In this document: positions 51,144-60,878 of the stretch, piece after piece
How positions within the stretch are numbered: the stretch's first letter is position 1
Layout: each line of letters begins with the position of its first letter
Assembly: GCA_963706755.1 (NCBI GenBank)
Contig: CAVPNH010000011.1
Coordinates: 248,001 to 312,000 of the forward strand
DNA length: 64,000 nucleotides
From: RPQJ01 sp963706755
Lineage (GTDB): Bacteria; Pseudomonadota; Gammaproteobacteria; Steroidobacterales; Steroidobacteraceae
Direction: 5' to 3'
Made by a program: the position numbers and the translations under genes
Notes under the pieces: model-generated
Seen by the model: only the letters and a program-made list of their open reading frames with translations
Told to the model about the DNA's origin: nothing
The model's database searches: none

Positions 51144-51776
51144 TTATAGCGATGCGGCGCCACGCGGTTCGCGACGAAGGATCAGTAACGCCGCGAGCAG
51201 CCCGCCAATGGCGCCATAGGAATGCGCCTCGACGACGACCGGCAGCGAGAGCGTCGCGCTCGTGAACGACAAGGGGCCGGCAAGATGCTCCCAGGCGAGC
51301 TTGGCTGCGAATACGACCGCCACGGCCACCGTCAGCGGATCGCGACTCCTTGCGCAGCCAGGCCGCGAGGCCCGCTGCCATGCAGCCGTGCAGCACGCCG
51401 GAGAGTCCGACATACCACTCGATCTGCGGTTCGAAGAGAATGAACCCCAGGTCGATGACGGTGGTCGAAGCAAGCATGACCAGGAACCAGCCGCGCCGCG
51501 TGAACTCCGCCGCGAACAGCCACCACACGAGCGCGGCTCCCGCGAGGTTCCACGCGAGGTGGGCGCCGCCGCCGTGGACGAAGTGACCGGTCGCGAGGCG
51601 CCAGAACTCGCCCGCGAGTACCGCGGTCCGCTCGTAGCGCAGCCAGGCCTGCGCCCCGGCCCGGCGAGCGACAGGGCCGCGAGCGCGGCTGCGAAGCCCG
51701 CCGCCGTGAGCCAGTTCGCATCGCCGTGCAGGGACAAGCGCTTGCGCACGTTCGATCGGAGGTCGGATGCCGCCAT
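51144..51776 (-). CDS. Rhombosortase-like rhomboid family protease (two frameshifts)
   Basis: About 210 aa, six membrane helices. When frames are joined at about 51657 and 51345 the order is: GHFVHGGGAHLAWNLAG, WYVGLSGVLHGCMAAGL (catalytic Ser of GLSG), LAWEHLAGPLS, and VVVEAHSYGAIGGLLAALL (catalytic His). This matches the short rhombosortase (RrtA) group, which trims the GlyGly-CTERM tail of proteins exported by T2SS. It is divergent from gspG with 44 bases between starts, which supports that role. RrtA identity is inferred. Confidence 0.75.
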   Translation of the reverse strand: MAASDLRSNVRKRLSLHGDANWLTAAGFAAALAALSLAGPGRRPGCATSGPRYSRASSGASRPVTSSTAAAPTSRGTSREPRSCGGCSRRSSRGAAGSWSCLLRPPSSTWGSFSSNRRSSGMSDSPACCTAAWQRASRPGCARSRDPLTVAVAVVFAAKLAWEHLAGPLSFTSATLSLPVVVEAHSYGAIGGLLAALLILRREPRGAASL

Positions 51777-51777
51777 T

Positions 51778-51786
51778 TGCTATGAT
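51778..51786 (+). promoter_or_regulatory. Possible extended -10 promoter of the gsp operon
   Basis: TG at 51778-51779, C, then TATGAT at 51781-51786, about 35 bases before the gspG ATG. No strong -35. It partly overlaps the divergent rhombosortase start. Confidence 0.4.
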
Positions 51787-51820
51787 TCCACGACTCTACA
51801 GCCACAAGCGTGATCACGCG

Positions 51821-52297
51821 ATGCAATTCCCGCCAGACGCCCGCCCGACGGGCATTTTCCAGCGCCGCGGACCGCGGTCGTCGGCCGCCGGTTTCACCCT
51901 CATCGAGATCATGGTCGTGGTGGTGATCCTCGGCATCCTCGCGGCGCTGGTGGCGCCGAACGTGATTCGCCGCATCGACGATGCACGCGTCACGAAGGCC
52001 CGCCAGGACATCCGCGCCTACGAGACGGCGCTCAACCTCTATCGCATGGACAACTTCCGCTACCCCACGACCGAGCAGGGCCTGGAGGCGCTGATCAAGC
52101 GCCCGACGGATCCCAACATCCGTAACTGGAAGGAAGGCGGATACATCGACAGCCTCCGGAAGGACCCCTGGGGCAATGCGTACGCGTACCTTGCCCCGGG
52201 CAGCCACGGTGAATACGACCTCTACACCCTCGGCGCCGACGGCGAGCCGGGTGGCACGGGTCCCGATGCCGACATCGGTAACTGGGACATCGAGTAG
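51821..52297 (+). CDS. gspG: Type II secretion major pseudopilin GspG
   Basis: 158 aa prepilin. Leader ends in AAG, then FTLIEIMVVVVILGILAALVAP with Glu5 of the mature protein, cut and N-methylated by GspO. The C-terminal calcium-binding loop DLYTLGADGEPGGTG and the motif YPTTEQGLEALI are GspG-specific. Start ATG 51821 gives a long, about 24-residue leader; an in-frame ATG at 51767 is less likely. First of gspGHIJKLMN. Confidence 0.94.
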   Translation: MQFPPDARPTGIFQRRGPRSSAAGFTLIEIMVVVVILGILAALVAPNVIRRIDDARVTKARQDIRAYETALNLYRMDNFRYPTTEQGLEALIKRPTDPNIRNWKEGGYIDSLRKDPWGNAYAYLAPGSHGEYDLYTLGADGEPGGTGPDADIGNWDIE

Positions 52298-52854
52298 TCG
52301 TTCGGGGCGTGCGCGCGCCGGCATTCGCACCTCGGGCTTCACACTGCTCGAGGTGCTGGTCGTTGTCGTCATCATCGGCATCATCAGCAGCATGGCGGTC
52401 GTCTCGATCCACGTACTCGGGGGCGACCACGAGATGGACCAGGAAGGCGCGCGGCTCGCCGCCGTGCTCGGGCAGGCACGCGAGGAGGCCATGCTCCAGG
52501 GACGGGATCTTGGTCTCCGCCTGGATACACGCGGTTACGACTTCCTGCGCTACGACTCGCGCACCGAACGATGGCTGATGATTTCCGACGACGCGCTCCT
52601 GCGCGAGCGTGGCCTGCCCGATGGGGTCGGGCTCGAACTGCGGCTCGAGTCCCGCAACGTCATGCTCAAGGCGCGAACTTCGCCCACCGACCGGCAGGCC
52701 CGTCTCCCCGCAGGTCGTCGTGCAGGCGTCGGGCGACCTCGTGCCCTTCGAAATCCTGCTCAGGCGCGAGGGCACGGACGAAGTGCGCCGCGTCGCCGGC
52801 AGCGCAGATGGCCGCATCTCCACAGGCAAGGTCGATGAACCGGCGGCCCGCTGA
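52266..52854 (+). CDS. gspH: Type II secretion minor pseudopilin GspH (one frameshift)
   Basis: Prepilin helix GFTLLEVLVVVVIIGIISS with a preceding basic leader, then GspH-like body (EEAMLQGRDLGLRLDTRGYDF). At about 52675 the frame changes; the restored C-terminal part reads ELRPPTGRPVSPQVVVQASG, then PFEILLRREGTDEVRRV. Stop at 52852-52854 overlaps gspI. The start at 52266, inside gspG, is the only ATG close upstream, so start uncertain. Confidence 0.82.
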
Positions 52855-53402
52855 CAACCGTCGACGGATCGCGATACCGGCCTCGGGCTTCACGCTCATC
52901 GAGGTGCTGGCGGCGCTCGTCATCGTGGCACTTGGCATGCTGGGCGCGATCGAGGCCGTGACCCAGCAGGCACGCGGCGGGGTCTACCTGCGCGACAAGA
53001 CCCTGGCGCACTGGATTGCAATGAACGTGGTCACCGAGCATCGACTGCAGGCCGCGCCGCCGCCGGTCGCTGAGTCTTCCGACGACGTTGAATTCGCAGG
53101 GCAGCGCTGGCACTGGACCATGCGGGTGTCGCAGACCCAGGTGCAGAGTCTCAGGCGAATGGACGTCACGGTACGCCCCGCGGAGTCCGCAGATGATGTC
53201 GAACTGGCGACGGTCAGCGGTTTCTACGGCAGCGCGATCGGGCCGGCCGGAAGCGGCGCGGTCGCCTGGAACGGCGGGCAGGGCGGCGCGCCCAGCGCGG
53301 ACGAGGAGGAACCCCCGGACAGGCACAGGAAGAAGCCCGCCCGGGGCGCAGCCACCCGGCGGGTCGGTACCGCCCACGATTCCGCCGCAGGAGGAGGAGT
53401 GA
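52835..53402 (+). CDS. gspI: Type II secretion minor pseudopilin GspI (reads into GspJ; probable frameshift)
   Basis: ATG 52835, prepilin helix GFTLIEVLAALVIVALGMLG, and GspI-like DKTLAHWIAMNVVTEHRLQ and RMDVTVRP. The open frame continues without a stop into GspJ. In another frame a stop (TGA 53400-53402) is preceded by PPTIPPQEEE and overlaps the GTG start of gspJ. A frame break somewhere in about 53240-53330 with a separate GspI is more likely than a natural GspI-GspJ fusion. Confidence 0.78.
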
Positions 53403-54017
53403 CCGGACCACGCCGGGTCGCCGGCTTCACGCTGATGGAGCTCCTGGTCGCGATGGCGATCTTCGCCATCGTCGGCACGCTCGCGCTCAGCGGCTATACG
53501 CAACTGCAGCGACAGAGCGAGTACGCGGAGAAGCGCGTCGATCGCACGCGGGAAGTGCAGCGCGCGGTTCAGGCCCTCACCCAGGACATCGAGCAGGTCG
53601 AGCCACGGCCGATCCGCGAGCCGCTGGGCGAAGCGAAGCTGCCCGCAGTGGCCGTGGCCGTTGCGGCAGAGTACGTGCTGCAACTTACCAGGGCCGGCTG
53701 GAGCAATACGGCCGGGTTGCCGCGCCCGACCCTGCAGCGCGTCGGGTACCGGCTGGACCAGCAGGTGATGTGGCGCGACCACTGGACGGTGCTCGATCGC
53801 ACGCTGACCGTCGAGCCGGTGAGGGAGAAACTGCTGACGGGCGTGAAATCCGTGACGTTCCGTGTCATGGATACGCAACCGGAACTGGCTGGATCACTGG
53901 CCGGAAACCCCGACGGCCGACCAGGCGGAGGCGCGCCTTCGGCCGGCCGCCATCGAGGTGACGATCGAACTCGAGGACTGGGGCACGATCCGCCGCCTGG
54001 TGGAGCTGCCGGGATGA
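53399..54017 (+). CDS. gspJ: Type II secretion minor pseudopilin GspJ (one frameshift)
   Basis: GTG 53399 behind AGGAGGA. Prepilin helix GFTLMELLVAMAIFAIVGTLAL, body with REVQRAVQALTQDIEQVEPR and VGYRLDQQVMWRDHW. The frame changes at about 53880; the restored C-terminus reads AAIEVTIELEDWGTIRRLVE, ending at TGA 54015-54017, which overlaps gspK (ATGA). About 205 aa. Confidence 0.84.
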
Positions 54018-54972
54018 GCGTCGCGCGACTGTTTCGAGTTCGGAAGAGCGAGCGCGGGGTCGCGCTCATCACGGCCGTGCTCATGGTCGCGCTCGCCACC
54101 ATACTTGCGGTCAACGTGGTCTTTCGCGGCATGCTGGACCAGCGGCGCGCCGGCACGCTGTTCGCCCTGGACCAGGGCTTCGAGATCGCGCTCGGTGCCG
54201 AGGCGTGGGCCGCAGAGGTCCTGCAGCGCGACCAGCAGCAGTCCGAGGGCGGACAACCTGGCTGAAACCTGGGCGAAGCCGCTGCCGCCGCTGCCGATCG
54301 AGGGCGGCACCGTGCCGGGCGGCTCGGTGGACCTGCAGGGCCGCTTCAACCTGAACAGCCTCGTATTCGCCGACGGGACGACGAACCCCGCCGCTGTGCA
54401 GCAGTTCGCACGGATACTCACGTCGCTCGACATCGAGCCGGGCTGGGCGTCTGCGCGATGGCCGACTGGATCGACGAGGACACTCAGCCGGGATTTCCCG
54501 ACGGCGCGGAAGACAGCGTGTACACGGGCCAGGGCCCGCCGCATCTCGCGGCGAACATGCCCATCACGCGGGCGAGCGAACTCCTGTCGCTGCCGGTTTC
54601 GGCGCCGAGCGCTACGCGAAGCTGAGGCCCTTCGTCACCGCGCTCCCGGTGGGCACCAAGCTCAATGTCTGCACCGCGCCGGGCATCGTGCTCGACGCGC
54701 TCAGCGAGAATGTGCGCGAGTTCGGACTCAATCCAGAGGATCTCGCGAAGCGTCGTGCAGCCGGATGTTTCCCGACGCTGGACGACCTGCGCGGCGCGCT
54801 CGGCGACGCGGAGTACAACAAGGTCAAGGACTCGATCTCCGAAACAAGCAGCTACTTCGGTGCGACGGTATGGGTCACTATTGGCACCACGGATTTCACG
54901 CTGTACAGTCTGCTCGTGCGCGGCCAGGGTGGACTGGTGCGTCCCCAGTTGCGCAGTTTCGGAACCGAATGA
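54014..54972 (+). CDS. gspK: Type II secretion minor pseudopilin GspK (three frameshifts)
   Basis: Pseudopilus-tip protein. N-terminal SERGVALITAVLMVALATI lacks the usual Glu5, as normal for GspK. Later pieces lie in other frames: DLQGRFNLNSLVFADG, MADWIDEDTQPGFPDGAEDS, AKLRPFVTALPVGTKLNVC and TLYSLLVRGQGG. Breaks near 54250, 54450 and 54597. About 318 aa when joined, normal length. Confidence 0.82.
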
Positions 54973-54988
54973 CTTCTCCCGAGGCCTG

Positions 54989-56212
54989 ATGTCTGAGACG
55001 CTGGTGATCCGCCTGCGCGCCGCCGATGGGGCTGCAGGCCTCATGGCTCATCGTCGACGCCAACGGCGCGCAATCGGGCCCGGTCCAGTCCGGCCCCCTT
55101 GCCGACGCCGTGGGCCTGGCGCAGCAACGCCCGGTCGTGCTGCTTGTTCCCGGGCAGTGAGGTCACGTTCGCCGAGCCGGAGTCTGCCGCTGCTTGGAGG
55201 TTCGCGCCTCGCACAGGCGGTGCCCTTCGCACTCGAGGAGCAGCTTGCGTCGGACATCGAGGGACTGCATTTCGCGATCGGGCCAGGGCTACGGGCACCT
55301 CGGCAACGCCGGTCGCAGTCGTCTCCAGGGCCCTCATGGATCGATGGCTCGAGGCCTGCGAGGATGCCGGCATCCACCCGGACCTTGCCTATGCCGACTC
55401 GGCGGTCGTGCCGGTGACCGCCGGTGGCTGCACGCTGCTGCTCGACGGGGAAACGGTCTACGTCCGGCCGCGAGAACTCCGTTCCGTTCGCGACTCGACG
55501 CCGACCCGATGCGGACGCGCTCGCGCTCGCACTCGATGCACGCCGCGATGCGGGCGGGCATGTCACGTTCTTCGCCGCGCCTTCCGAGTACGAGCAGCAT
55601 CGCGAGACCATCGAGGGCTTGCGCGCGCGCACTTCCTCCCTTCAGGTGAAACTCCTGCCCGACGGCCCGTTGCCGCTGCTTGCTGCGCAATCCCTGCAGG
55701 CACGGCGATAAACCTCCTGCAGGGACCGTATGCGGCGCGCTCCTCCCTCGCGGCGGGACTGCGCCGCTGGCGCCTGCCGGCGCGCTGGCCGCGGCGACGG
55801 CGCTGGTATTCGTGACGACGCAGGTCCTGTCCGCCTGGCAGTTCTCGCGGACCGAGAAGGAGCTCGACGCGGAGATGGCGCAGGTGTTCGCGCAGGCGAT
55901 GCCGGGACAGAAAGTCGTCGATCCACGCGCCCAGATGGAAGGCGTGCTCGGCGATGGCGGCGGTAGCAGCGCGTTGCTGCCCGCAATGTCGGCGCTGTCC
56001 CGGGCGCTGGCGGGCACGCCGCAGGTGCGCGTCGAATCCATCAGTTGCCGCGGCGAGGTCGTGGACTTCCGGCTCATGGCGCCGTCGGTCGGATCGCTCG
56101 ACGCCATGAAGCAGGCGATGAGCGTCGGCGGCATGAGCGCGAACTTCAGTCGGCGACGCCGCGCGGCGCGCAGGTCGAGGGCAGGCTCGTCGTACGGATG
56201 GGCCAGTCATGA
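54989..56212 (+). CDS. gspL: Type II secretion inner-membrane protein GspL (heavily frame-broken)
   Basis: Actin-like cytoplasmic domain followed by one membrane helix and a ferredoxin-like periplasmic domain. Pieces recognised in different frames: MSETLVIRLRAAD, QASWLIVDANGAQSGPVQSG, AVPFALEEQLASDIEGLHFA, MDRWLEACEDAGIHPDLAYA, then the helix ALAAATALVFVTTQVLSAW and QVRVESISCRGEVVDFRLMA. At least five breaks between about 55015 and 56150. The end overlaps gspM (ATGA at 56209-56212). Order and pieces make GspL secure, exact sequence is not. Confidence 0.72.
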
Positions 56213-56702
56213 ACCCGAGGCACTGGTTCGACGAGCCTCGCGCCTCGCGAGCGACGCATGGTCTACGCCGCCGCCGCGCTCGCCGCGGTCGCGTGCTTTA
56301 CGCCGGCATCGCGCTGCCCCTCGGGCACCTGCACGCACGGCAGTCCATGCGGCTCGAGAAGAAGGCCGGGGACCTCGCGTGGATGCGCCAGGTCGCGCCG
56401 CGGGTCGCCGCAATCGCTGCAACGGGCGGTAACGGCGGGCCAGGAGTCGCTCGTCGTGCTCGTCGACCGCACGGGGCGCATGTCGGGGCTCGGCAGTTCG
56501 ATCCGGGACCAGAGCCCGAACGGCGAGAACAGCCTGCGGTTGCGGCTGGAGGGCGCGTCGTTCGACGCCATGGTCGTCTGGCTCGCGAGCCTCCAGCAGC
56601 AGTACGGCGTGAGCGTCTCGACGCGACCATCGACGCGGCAACCGCTCCCGGCCTCGTCAACGCCAGCATCACGCTCACGCATGGCGCGCCGCCGCGCCGT
56701 GA
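56209..56702 (+). CDS. gspM: Type II secretion protein GspM (several frame breaks)
   Basis: Short membrane protein partnering GspL. Pieces: MNPRHWFDE, RRMVYAAAALAAVACF, YAGIALPLG, ARQSMRLEKKAGDLAWM, GENSLRLRLEGASFDAMVVW and SITLTHGAPP. Breaks at about 56245, 56295, 56430, 56620 and 56685. The stop TGA 56700-56702 overlaps a GTG start for gspN. About 163 aa when joined. Confidence 0.7.
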
Positions 56703-57496
56703 CCCGACGGCGCGCACCGCGTCGCCGGGTGTCGCGGGAAGATTCCGGCGGGCTCCGGCCGTCGGCCTCGCCGCCCTCGCCTGCTTCACCGTCGCCACGC
56801 TGCCTGCGAGCCTGATCGCCGGATTCGTCCAGCGCTCCGGACTTTCGGCCACGGAGTATTCGGGGTCGATCTGGTCGGGCGTCGCACGCGACGTTTCCTT
56901 GCGTGGGGCAACGCTGGGCGAACTGCGCTGGCGCGCGCGGCCGCTGGCGCTGCTGCGCGGGCGTGTCGCGGCGGACGTGACATTGGCGCGTCCCGACGGC
57001 TCGGTCAGCGCAGCGGTCGCAGCTGGCTTCGGTGGGGAGGTCGATCTCTCCAACGTGCGCCTCGACGTTCCGCTCGAATTCATTGCGCAGATAGCGCCCG
57101 GAATGGCACGCGACTGGCACGGCCGGGCACGTGGCACATTCGCCGGGATTCGCCTGGTTGCAGGATGGCCGGTCGAAGCACGCGGTGAGATCGACCTGCT
57201 CGCGCTCGCCATGCCCGCGCTGCGCGGTGCCGCGATCGGCAGCTATCACCTGGTCGCTCCCGATCCGCAGACGGCATCCGACGGCTCGAGCAGCGTCACG
57301 GCGCGCGTCGCGGACAAGGACGGTCCGCTTGCAGTCGACGCCTTGCTGACACTCTCTCCCGGCCGCAGCTTCAAGTTCGAGGGCACCGTGGCGCCTCGCG
57401 CCGACGCGCCGCCCGGACCTCGCGCGCTCCCTGGAGATTCTCGGGCCGGCCGATGCTGCGGGCCGGCGCGAGTTCGGCATGAGCGGTACGTTCTAG
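56699..57496 (+). CDS. gspN: Type II secretion protein GspN (two frame breaks)
   Basis: Membrane-anchored periplasmic protein. GTG 56699 start RRRAPRRRVSRED; break at about 56755 leads to the helix VGLAALACFTVATLPASLIAGF and body YSGSIWSGVARDVSLRG, LGELRWRARPLALLRGR. A second break at about 57412 (extra C in CCC) restores DLARSLEILGPADAAGRREF and the stop TAG 57494-57496. About 265 aa. Last gene of the operon; its stop shares the CTAG with the convergent addA-like stop. Confidence 0.75.
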
Positions 57497-60400
57497 GACC
57501 AGGCCCGCCAGGCCGACAGCAGCGGGAAATAGAGGCCGAGGCGGACCGGTTCAGGACCGAGGCGCCGCACTAGCGCGGCGTAGCGTTCGAGTTGCGGCCG
57601 GTAGCGCTCCTGCTCGCTGTCGAGAAACTCCTCGAGTCCTGCGCCCTGGTGGCCGCTGGTCTTGTAGTCCACGATCCAGCGCGTTCCCTGCTCGTCCACA
57701 AACGTTCGGTCAATCACGACCGACACGACCTCGCCGTCGACGCGACCCGTCAGCGCCAGCTCGCTGTCGGGAGATAGGTGCCCCAGGTCGAGCAGCCAGC
57801 GTCCGCGATCGTCGGCGACCGTGCGCGCCACGGCCGCGGCGACCCGATCCACCGCAGCTGCTCGACGGTCCGCGGGCACGCCGAGTTCGGCAAGTTCGTC
57901 TTGGTAACGCTGCCGCGCGGCCTCCTCCGCCGGTCCCGCCCGGGCACCACCACGGGCAAGACGCAGGAGCTCGCGGTGCACGACCGTCCCGACGTGGCGC
58001 GCAGTCTCGGACGCCCAGTCGAATTCCACCGTGGGTTGTGTCGCGCCCCGCAGCCTGCTCGAGGACTCGACGCGCGGCGACTCGAAAGTCGGCATCCGCC
58101 AGTCCAGCGGCAACCGGCGCAGCAGCGGGTCGCGCGTGATGACCGGCGCCGCCTCACCCTCGATCGCACCCGCTTCGGAAAGCCGCGACTGGAACTCGGG
58201 TTCGAGGACGGGCCACAGCATGCCGAGGGCCACCGAGGACGTGGGCCTCACGATCACGGGCCTGCCGTCGTCGCCATCCTTGAGGACGCAGGTGCCGAAG
58301 AGGTGCAGCCAGCGCTTGGCCCGGGTCGTTGCGACGTACAGGAGGCGCCGCTTCTCCTGCGCGAGCTTTCCCGATTCCAGCTCCTCGAGCCAGCGGTACA
58401 GCGGGTTCGGCTCTCACCCGTGCCCGCCACCGGGGCGACCACGAGGCCCGGGTGACCGCCTCCTGCCAGTCGCGTCCACTGCAGCAGGCGCTTGTCGTCG
58501 GTGCGTGACTTCCGCTCCAGGCCCGGGACGATGACGGTGTCGAACTCAGTCCCTTCGCCTTGTGCACGGTGAGGAGCTGGACGCGGATCGGCCTTGTCCG
58601 GGTGGGACGGCGCGTAGAGCTTCTCCAGCGCCTGCGCGAGCCTCGCGAGGTCCACCGCACCGTGGGCGCGCCGTTCAAGCTCGGCGAGTTGGTCGAAATA
58701 CGCCTGCGCTTCGTCGAGTTCGCGCAGCGACGCGGCCGTGGCCGGGCCGCCCAGGGCGAGCCACGCCCGCTCCACGGCGTCGCGGAGCCCGAACCGGCGG
58801 AGCTCGCCGTGCGCTTCCGAGAGCACTGCCCAGAGCCTGCCGAGCCTCGCACCGGCCTCGTTCGCGAGCCGCTCGTGCCGCTGCGGTTCCCGCAGCAACT
58901 GCGGCAGCGTCGCGTACCGGTCGTCGCCACAGAGCGCGTGCAGCTCGGCGAGCGTGAGCCCGCACCACGGCGCGCGCAGCACAGTGAGCCACGCCGGGCG
59001 GTCCGCCGGATGGGCAATGGCCCGCGTGAGGGCGAGCAGGTCCAGCACGATGGGCCGCTCGCCGAGCGGGTCGATGTCCGTGGCCTGGAACTGCACGCCC
59101 CGGCGCGCGAGTTCACCCACGATGTGCAGCAGGTGGCTGCGGCCCTGCACCAGGATCGCGACGTCGGCCTCCTCGTCGTCGGCGAGGCGTCGTTCGACCA
59201 CGTCCGCGACCAGTGACGCTTCGAACACCCTGCTGCGCCGGAAGAGCGCGTGCACGCGCACGCCTCCGTCCTCCCCTGCGCCCTCCGCGCCCGTGCTCGC
59301 CGTGTGGCTCACGGCGCCCGTCACCTCGTCGTCGCGCGCAGGCAGGACCTGCTCGAAGCAGTGATTGATCCAGTCGATCAACGGGTTCGTCGAGCGGAAA
59401 TTCACCGCCAGAGTCAGTGGCTCGAGGGAGAGCGCACCAAGCCCGTGATCCCGCACGTCGAGGAAGAGCCCGACCTCGGCATTGCGGAAACGGTAGATGG
59501 ATTGCATCGGGTCGCCGACCAGGAAGAGCGTGCGGCCATCGCCGCGCTGCCATCCCGCCGTGAGCTTCCCGAGCAGGCCGACCTGCGCTTCCGACGTGTC
59601 CTGGAACTCGTCCACCAGCGCATGCTGCAGGCTTGCATCGAGCGCAAGCGCCGTGTCGGTCGGCTCATCGTCGCCGCCGAGCGCCTGCACCGCAGCGGCC
59701 GCAATGCGCGGGTAGTCGGCAACGCGCCTCTCGGAAAACACGACCTCGAGTTCGGCGGCGGCCAGGCGCAGCACCACGAGTTGCGCCTTGAGCACGCGCC
59801 ACTCGTCGTCCTCGTAGCGGGATGCAGGCAGCCTGCCCACGTCACCGAGGCGCGTCGTGAGCCCGGCGAGCGGTTCGAGCGCCGCAGCCAGGGCCAGCGC
59901 GCGCTGCTTGAGTGGCGCGCCCGGTTTCCCCGGCGCCACGCCAACCCGGTAGTCGAATTTCCTGCGTGGCGTGCCGCCCCCGGTGAGCAGCAGCGTCGCG
60001 AGACCGAGCCAGAGCGCGGCATCTGCAGGCGCGGCACCCGGCACGTCGCGATGGTCGCTCCAGGCCGTGATCGGTGACTCGATCCCGGCCTCCAGGAGCG
60101 CGCCCGCAGCCTCACGCGCCACGGCCACGGCCTCCCGCAGGAGATCCCGCGGGAATTCGCGGGCCAGTGCGGTGAGGTGTGCCCCGATGATGTCCGTACG
60201 CGTTGCCTCGAGCGCGGCGCGAAGCTCGTCATTCGCCGCCTCGTTCTCGGTCACCGCGGGCAGGACCGGGCCCCAGGCGTCGCGGCGCGCGAGCATCTCG
60301 ATCACCAGGTCGACGAAGCGGGGAACCCGGTTGTCTACGTGGCCGAGCAGCGTCGCCAGGGCCTCCGAGTGCAGCTTGTCGTCGCTCGGCAAGTGCTCGA

Positions 60401-60878
60401 GCAGCCGCTCCGCCGCCTTGCGGTACAGCTCGCGCCCGTCCTCTTCGATGGCGAGGCCGGCGCCGAGCCCCGACAGCACGGGCAAGCGGCGCGCGAGCCC
60501 TGAATTCAGCGAGTCGATCGTCTGGATGCGGAGTCGTCCCGGATTTCCAAGGAGGTCCCAGCCGAGCCTCGCGTCGACTGCAAGGACGGCGCCTGCAAGT
60601 TCCACGGTCCGTGGATGCGGGGGATCAGTGGTCGAGGATGGATCGGCGGCCGCGCGCAGCGCCTTGAGGATCCGGTCGCGCATCTCCGCAGCCGCCTTGC
60701 GCGTGAACGTGATCGCGAGCACTGACTCCGGCGACTGCACCGTCGCGAGCAGTGCCAGGAAGCGCCTGATCAGGAGTTCCGTCTTGCCCGAGCCCGCCGG
60801 AGCCCGCACGATGAAGCTGCGCGTCACGTCGAGCGCGGCCTCGCGTGCCCGTGCGTCCATGAGTCGCAGCTCACTCAT
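57493..60878 (-). CDS. UvrD/AddA-like helicase-nuclease subunit (three frame breaks)
   Basis: About 1128 aa. SF1A helicase motifs: Walker A FIVRAPAGSGKTELLIRRF, LAITFTRKAAAEMR, Walker B LVDEFQDTSEAQ, FLVGDPMQSIYRFR, LAVNFRSTN. Near 58600-58560 two opposite breaks garble motif V (restored VQLLTVHKAKG), and at about 58415 a third leads to LLYVATTRAK. The C-terminal RecB-type nuclease has GRVDGEVVSVVIDRTF and WIVDYKTSG. ATG 60878 overlaps the AddB-like stop. Works with the upstream gene to resect double-strand breaks (AddAB type rather than RecBCD). Confidence 0.85.
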
